Assembly (NCBI GenBank): GCA_024305105.1
Contig: JAMWZA010000019.1
Span: forward strand, 1 to 54,111
Source: Marinoscillum sp.
Lineage (GTDB): Bacteria; Bacteroidota; Bacteroidia; Cytophagales; Cyclobacteriaceae
Direction: 5' to 3'
Length of the DNA stretch: 54,111 nt
Shown here: piece after piece, positions 51,670 to 54,111 of the stretch
Layout: every line of letters starts with the position of its first letter
Numbering within the stretch: position 1 is the first letter of the stretch
Translations under genes and position numbers: made by a program
The notes under the pieces: model-generated
The model's database searches: none
What the model was told of the DNA's origin: nothing
Seen by the model: only the letters and a program-made list of their open reading frames with translations

Positions 51670-53358
51670 TCATTCATAAGTATTAACCTTGGCATCATTT
51701 TCCTTAATGATCCTTCTTAATATTTTACCAACATTGGATTTTGGTAGTTCATCGGTAAATGCTACATGTTTAGGTCTCTTGTACCCTGTCAAATGCTCCT
51801 TACAATGATCGAAAATCTCCTCCTCGGTGAGTGAATCGTCATTCTTCACGATATAGACTTTCACTGCTTCAGTAGACTTGGCATCTGGAACACCTATCGC
51901 GCCCACTTCGAGTACTTTAGGATGTAATGCCACCGCATCTTCTACTTCATTTGGATAGACGTTAAAACCTGAAACCAGGATCATCTCCTTCTTGCGATCC
52001 ACTATTCGGAAGTATCCATCTGGATCCATTGTCGCAATATCTCCCGTCTTGAAGTACCCATTGACCATGCAGTTTTGGGTTTCCTCATCACGTTCCCAAT
52101 ATCCAGTAAACACTTGTGGACCTTTACAACATAGTTCTCCTTTTTCTCCATCTGCTACTTCATGGCCATCATCATCCAAAAGCTTCACATCAGTATCAGG
52201 CAGTGGCAATCCGATTGTCCCCACTCTATTTCCTTTTGATAATGGATTTATGCAAAGACCAGGAGAAGTTTCTGTAAGCCCATAGGCCTCAGCAATCCGT
52301 TTTCCAGTGGTTCGCTCCCATTTATCAAACACCGCTCTCTGTAGAGCCATTCCTCCAGCCAGCGCTACTTTTATTGTGCTATGATCCAAATCGGCAAATC
52401 CCGGAGTATTCAAAAGACCATTAAATAGCGTATTTACTCCGGTAATAAGTGTGAAAGGGTGTTTCTTCAGTTCTTTCACGAAACCAGGCATATCCCTTGG
52501 GTTCGTAATCAAAACATTCTTAGCACCAAGCTTTGCCGGTAGCAACGCATGCGCATTCAACGCAAAAATGTGGTAAAGAGGAAGCGCCGCAATAAAAATC
52601 TCCTTGCCTTCTTCCAAATTACTCTGTCCTAACCATGCTTCTATTTGCTGTAAGTTGGCAATCAGGTTTCTATGTGTGAGCATGGCCCCTTTAGAGACAC
52701 CAGTGGTTCCTCCTGTATATTGCAAAAACGCTAAGTCTTCTGCATTAATTTCAGGCTGAGAAAACGATTCTGCTCTCGCGTTTTTAATTACTTTTTTAAA
52801 TGGTATCGCCTCAGGTAGATGATACTTCGGCACCATCTTCTTGATATTCTTCACTACGAAATTAATCAGACCTCCCTTAAGGCCACCGAGCATATCTCCA
52901 AGTTCAGTGAGAATCACATGATCAATAGCAGTCTCTTTGATGATTTCCTCAAGATTAGAAGCAAAGTTGGCCAATATAACCACTGCTTTAGCGCCGGAAT
53001 CTTTAAACTGATGACGCATTTCAGAAGGAGTATAAAGAGGATTCGTATTAACCACCACTAGTCCGGCTTTCAATGCCCCATACATAGCTACTGGGTTTTG
53101 TATTACGTTAGGAAGCTGAATGGCTATCTTATCCCCTGGCTTCAGCCCCAGATCATTCTGCAAATAAGAAGCGAATCGATCCGACAAATGACCCAATTCC
53201 TCAAACGTTATCACCTTGCCCATGTTTTCATATGCTGGGCGGTCACCATACTTGGATCGGGATTCAATAAATAAATCAGCTAAAGACTTGTACCTATCTG
53301 CATCGATGGATTTAGATACTCCTTCAGGGTAAGATGCTAACCAGGGTTGTTTACTCAT
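51670..53358 (-). CDS. fadD: Long-chain fatty acid--CoA ligase (AMP-dependent synthetase)
   Basis: A 562-residue acyl-CoA synthetase of the ANL superfamily. The AMP-binding loop 'LQYTGGTTGVSKGAMLTHRN' (about residue 215), 'LYHIFALNAHALL', 'AEAYGLTETSPG', 'GYFKTGDIATMDPDGYFRIV' with its Asp, and 'FNVYPNEVEDAVALHPKV' then 'LPKSNVGKILRRII' with the catalytic lysine are all present. The N-terminal 'SKQPWLASYPEGV' matches the FadD type, which uses long-chain fatty acids. No beta-oxidation genes are adjacent. Its start at 53358 has a poor ribosome-binding site, as usual in Bacteroidota. There is a 126-base gap to the next gene with nothing recognisable. Confidence 0.93.
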   Translation of the reverse strand: MSKQPWLASYPEGVSKSIDADRYKSLADLFIESRSKYGDRPAYENMGKVITFEELGHLSDRFASYLQNDLGLKPGDKIAIQLPNVIQNPVAMYGALKAGLVVVNTNPLYTPSEMRHQFKDSGAKAVVILANFASNLEEIIKETAIDHVILTELGDMLGGLKGGLINFVVKNIKKMVPKYHLPEAIPFKKVIKNARAESFSQPEINAEDLAFLQYTGGTTGVSKGAMLTHRNLIANLQQIEAWLGQSNLEEGKEIFIAALPLYHIFALNAHALLPAKLGAKNVLITNPRDMPGFVKELKKHPFTLITGVNTLFNGLLNTPGFADLDHSTIKVALAGGMALQRAVFDKWERTTGKRIAEAYGLTETSPGLCINPLSKGNRVGTIGLPLPDTDVKLLDDDGHEVADGEKGELCCKGPQVFTGYWERDEETQNCMVNGYFKTGDIATMDPDGYFRIVDRKKEMILVSGFNVYPNEVEDAVALHPKVLEVGAIGVPDAKSTEAVKVYIVKNDDSLTEEEIFDHCKEHLTGYKRPKHVAFTDELPKSNVGKILRRIIKENDAKVNTYE

Positions 53359-53484
53359 AACTTCAGGGTTTTGATTTAAATCAAATCATGTTCGGATAAA
53401 GATAATTAGTGTCGGTCAATCCAAAAATTTATTACACTCATTAAGTAACTCCATAGGATAAAATAACCTGTCATAATTAGATAT

Positions 53485-54111
53485 TTAACGATCAGCTATA
53501 CACTTTATATGTAATACGAACTGTAAGCTATTATAACTTGGATAAAGTGCGAATGAATTGTCTCTGGATTCTACAAAATCCTGCCTTAGATCTAAATCCC
53601 ATTTTAGCGATAATGCCAAAAATGAGCTAATAGAATATCCAATACTCAGTCCCAACCTCCCACCATAGGGTAAATCCTCGTTGAAAGAATAGGCATTGGT
53701 TATTTCTTTTGTAACCTGCCAGGATTTATCGTTAAGCTGCTTGTTGAGATAAAATGAAGCTGAAAACATAAGAAAAAAATCTGAAGCAAGGTCAGCTTTC
53801 AAACTAAAAGGAAACTGAATTCTAAGCATCTTTTGACTAACAACCCTGCTTTCAGTATTATTAATATCCCACTTCTGTTCATTTCGATCCCAAAAAAAAT
53901 GGCCTTTTGAAAAAATATACTTTCCTCCTAATGCATGTAATTCAGTACCTGCATAAACACTAAATTTAGAGTTACTAAATCGCTTACCCAATTGAACACC
54001 CAAAGATTGTGAGATCCGACCTTTTCCTTTAGTTAAGAAATAACTATCTCCATTAAAATTTGAAGGGTGAATATAAATTTCCTCAATCTCAGCCCAACTA
54101 TTACCTATACC
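53485..54111 (-). CDS. Probable outer-membrane beta-barrel protein, C-terminal part
   Basis: The frame is open to the right edge of the window and no convincing start codon is present, so this is the C-terminal 208 residues of a longer gene. Reading inward from the edge, 'GIGNSWAEIEEIYIHPSNFN' is followed by amphipathic strands such as 'SQSLGVQLGKRFSNSKFSVY', 'PFSLKADLASDFFLMFSASF', 'SIGYSISSFLALSLKWDLDL' and a final strand 'NSLQFVLHIK'. The pattern fits an outer-membrane barrel of the OmpW or DUF3575-like class but no family can be named. It should not be read as a complete protein. Confidence 0.6.
   Translation of the reverse strand, partial: GIGNSWAEIEEIYIHPSNFNGDSYFLTKGKGRISQSLGVQLGKRFSNSKFSVYAGTELHALGGKYIFSKGHFFWDRNEQKWDINNTESRVVSQKMLRIQFPFSLKADLASDFFLMFSASFYLNKQLNDKSWQVTKEITNAYSFNEDLPYGGRLGLSIGYSISSFLALSLKWDLDLRQDFVESRDNSFALYPSYNSLQFVLHIKCIADR

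Noticed and set aside
1-54111. tRNA, rRNA, prophage, transposase or integron
   Set aside because: I found no cloverleaf, no rRNA motif and no transposase, integrase or phage structural gene in any frame that I read.

Overview
The window is a stretch of ordinary-looking chromosome from a member of the Bacteroidota, most likely a marine, gliding-type Cytophagales or flavobacterium-like organism (the order is an inference from gene content). The signs are: a type IX secretion (T9SS) C-terminal sorting domain on a giant secreted protein; Bacteroidota-restricted families (DUF2911, DUF3078, DUF2490, FISUMP, PepSY-like); a Tgt and a sirtuin that both lack the usual zinc cysteines; A-rich leaders with few Shine-Dalgarno sequences; and 'AQ'-type signal peptide ends. 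I see no tRNA, rRNA, CRISPR array, prophage or intact insertion sequence.

Layout. 1-4.2 kb (+): the tail of a serine hydrolase, an envelope barrel protein, an S41-peptidase lipoprotein, a FISUMP protein, an SRPBCC protein and a small DUF6958-like protein. 4.2-7.4 kb (-): tgt, lptG-like permease and EamA exporter, each overlapping the next by 4 bases. 7.4-12.4 kb (+): a tight six-gene run: glycosyltransferase 2, ECF sigma factor, rsmG, PepSY-like protein, DUF2490 protein and an animal-type aromatic amino acid decarboxylase. A TM2 protein (+) then ends at a perfect-palindrome terminator shared with a four-gene minus-strand cassette (12.96-15.62 kb): a LolA-like protein, an exported YidD-like protein and two related TPR plus 'PGxGxxYxG' membrane proteins. 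15.8-18.9 kb (+): an FtsX/MacB-type ABC permease and a sirtuin.

19.1-29.8 kb (+): one 3571-residue calcium-binding-repeat protein with a T9SS tail, followed by a strong terminator and a 42-codon stub that copies its signal peptide. 30.1-34.2 kb (-): an ACMSD-type decarboxylase, a TPR protein, an MpaB/DUF2236 oxygenase and an unknown protein. 34.5-38.0 kb (+): a SulP transporter, a small basic lipoprotein and gamma-glutamyltransferase. 38.0-40.3 kb (-): an OmpA/PD40 protein and 3-methyladenine glycosylase, with a possible small RNA between them. 40.35 kb (+): a DUF2911 protein. 41.3-45.6 kb (-): a PIG-L deacetylase, a 44-residue membrane microprotein and a sodium:solute symporter. 45.8-51.7 kb: a response regulator, menC, queA, an MscS channel, a DUF3078 protein and a DUF3298 lipoprotein. 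51.7-54.1 kb (-): a long-chain acyl-CoA ligase and an unfinished envelope gene.

How the genes work together. Several groups serve the cell envelope: LptG-like permease (LPS export), LolA-like/YidD-like/TM2-like proteins (membrane protein or lipoprotein handling), OmpA/PD40 and the giant T9SS cargo. tgt and queA are two steps of queuosine tRNA modification. menC belongs to menaquinone synthesis. The parts that look least described are the LolA/YidD/TM2-like cassette, the super-repeat organisation of the giant protein with its orphan signal-peptide stub, and the symporter-linked microprotein.
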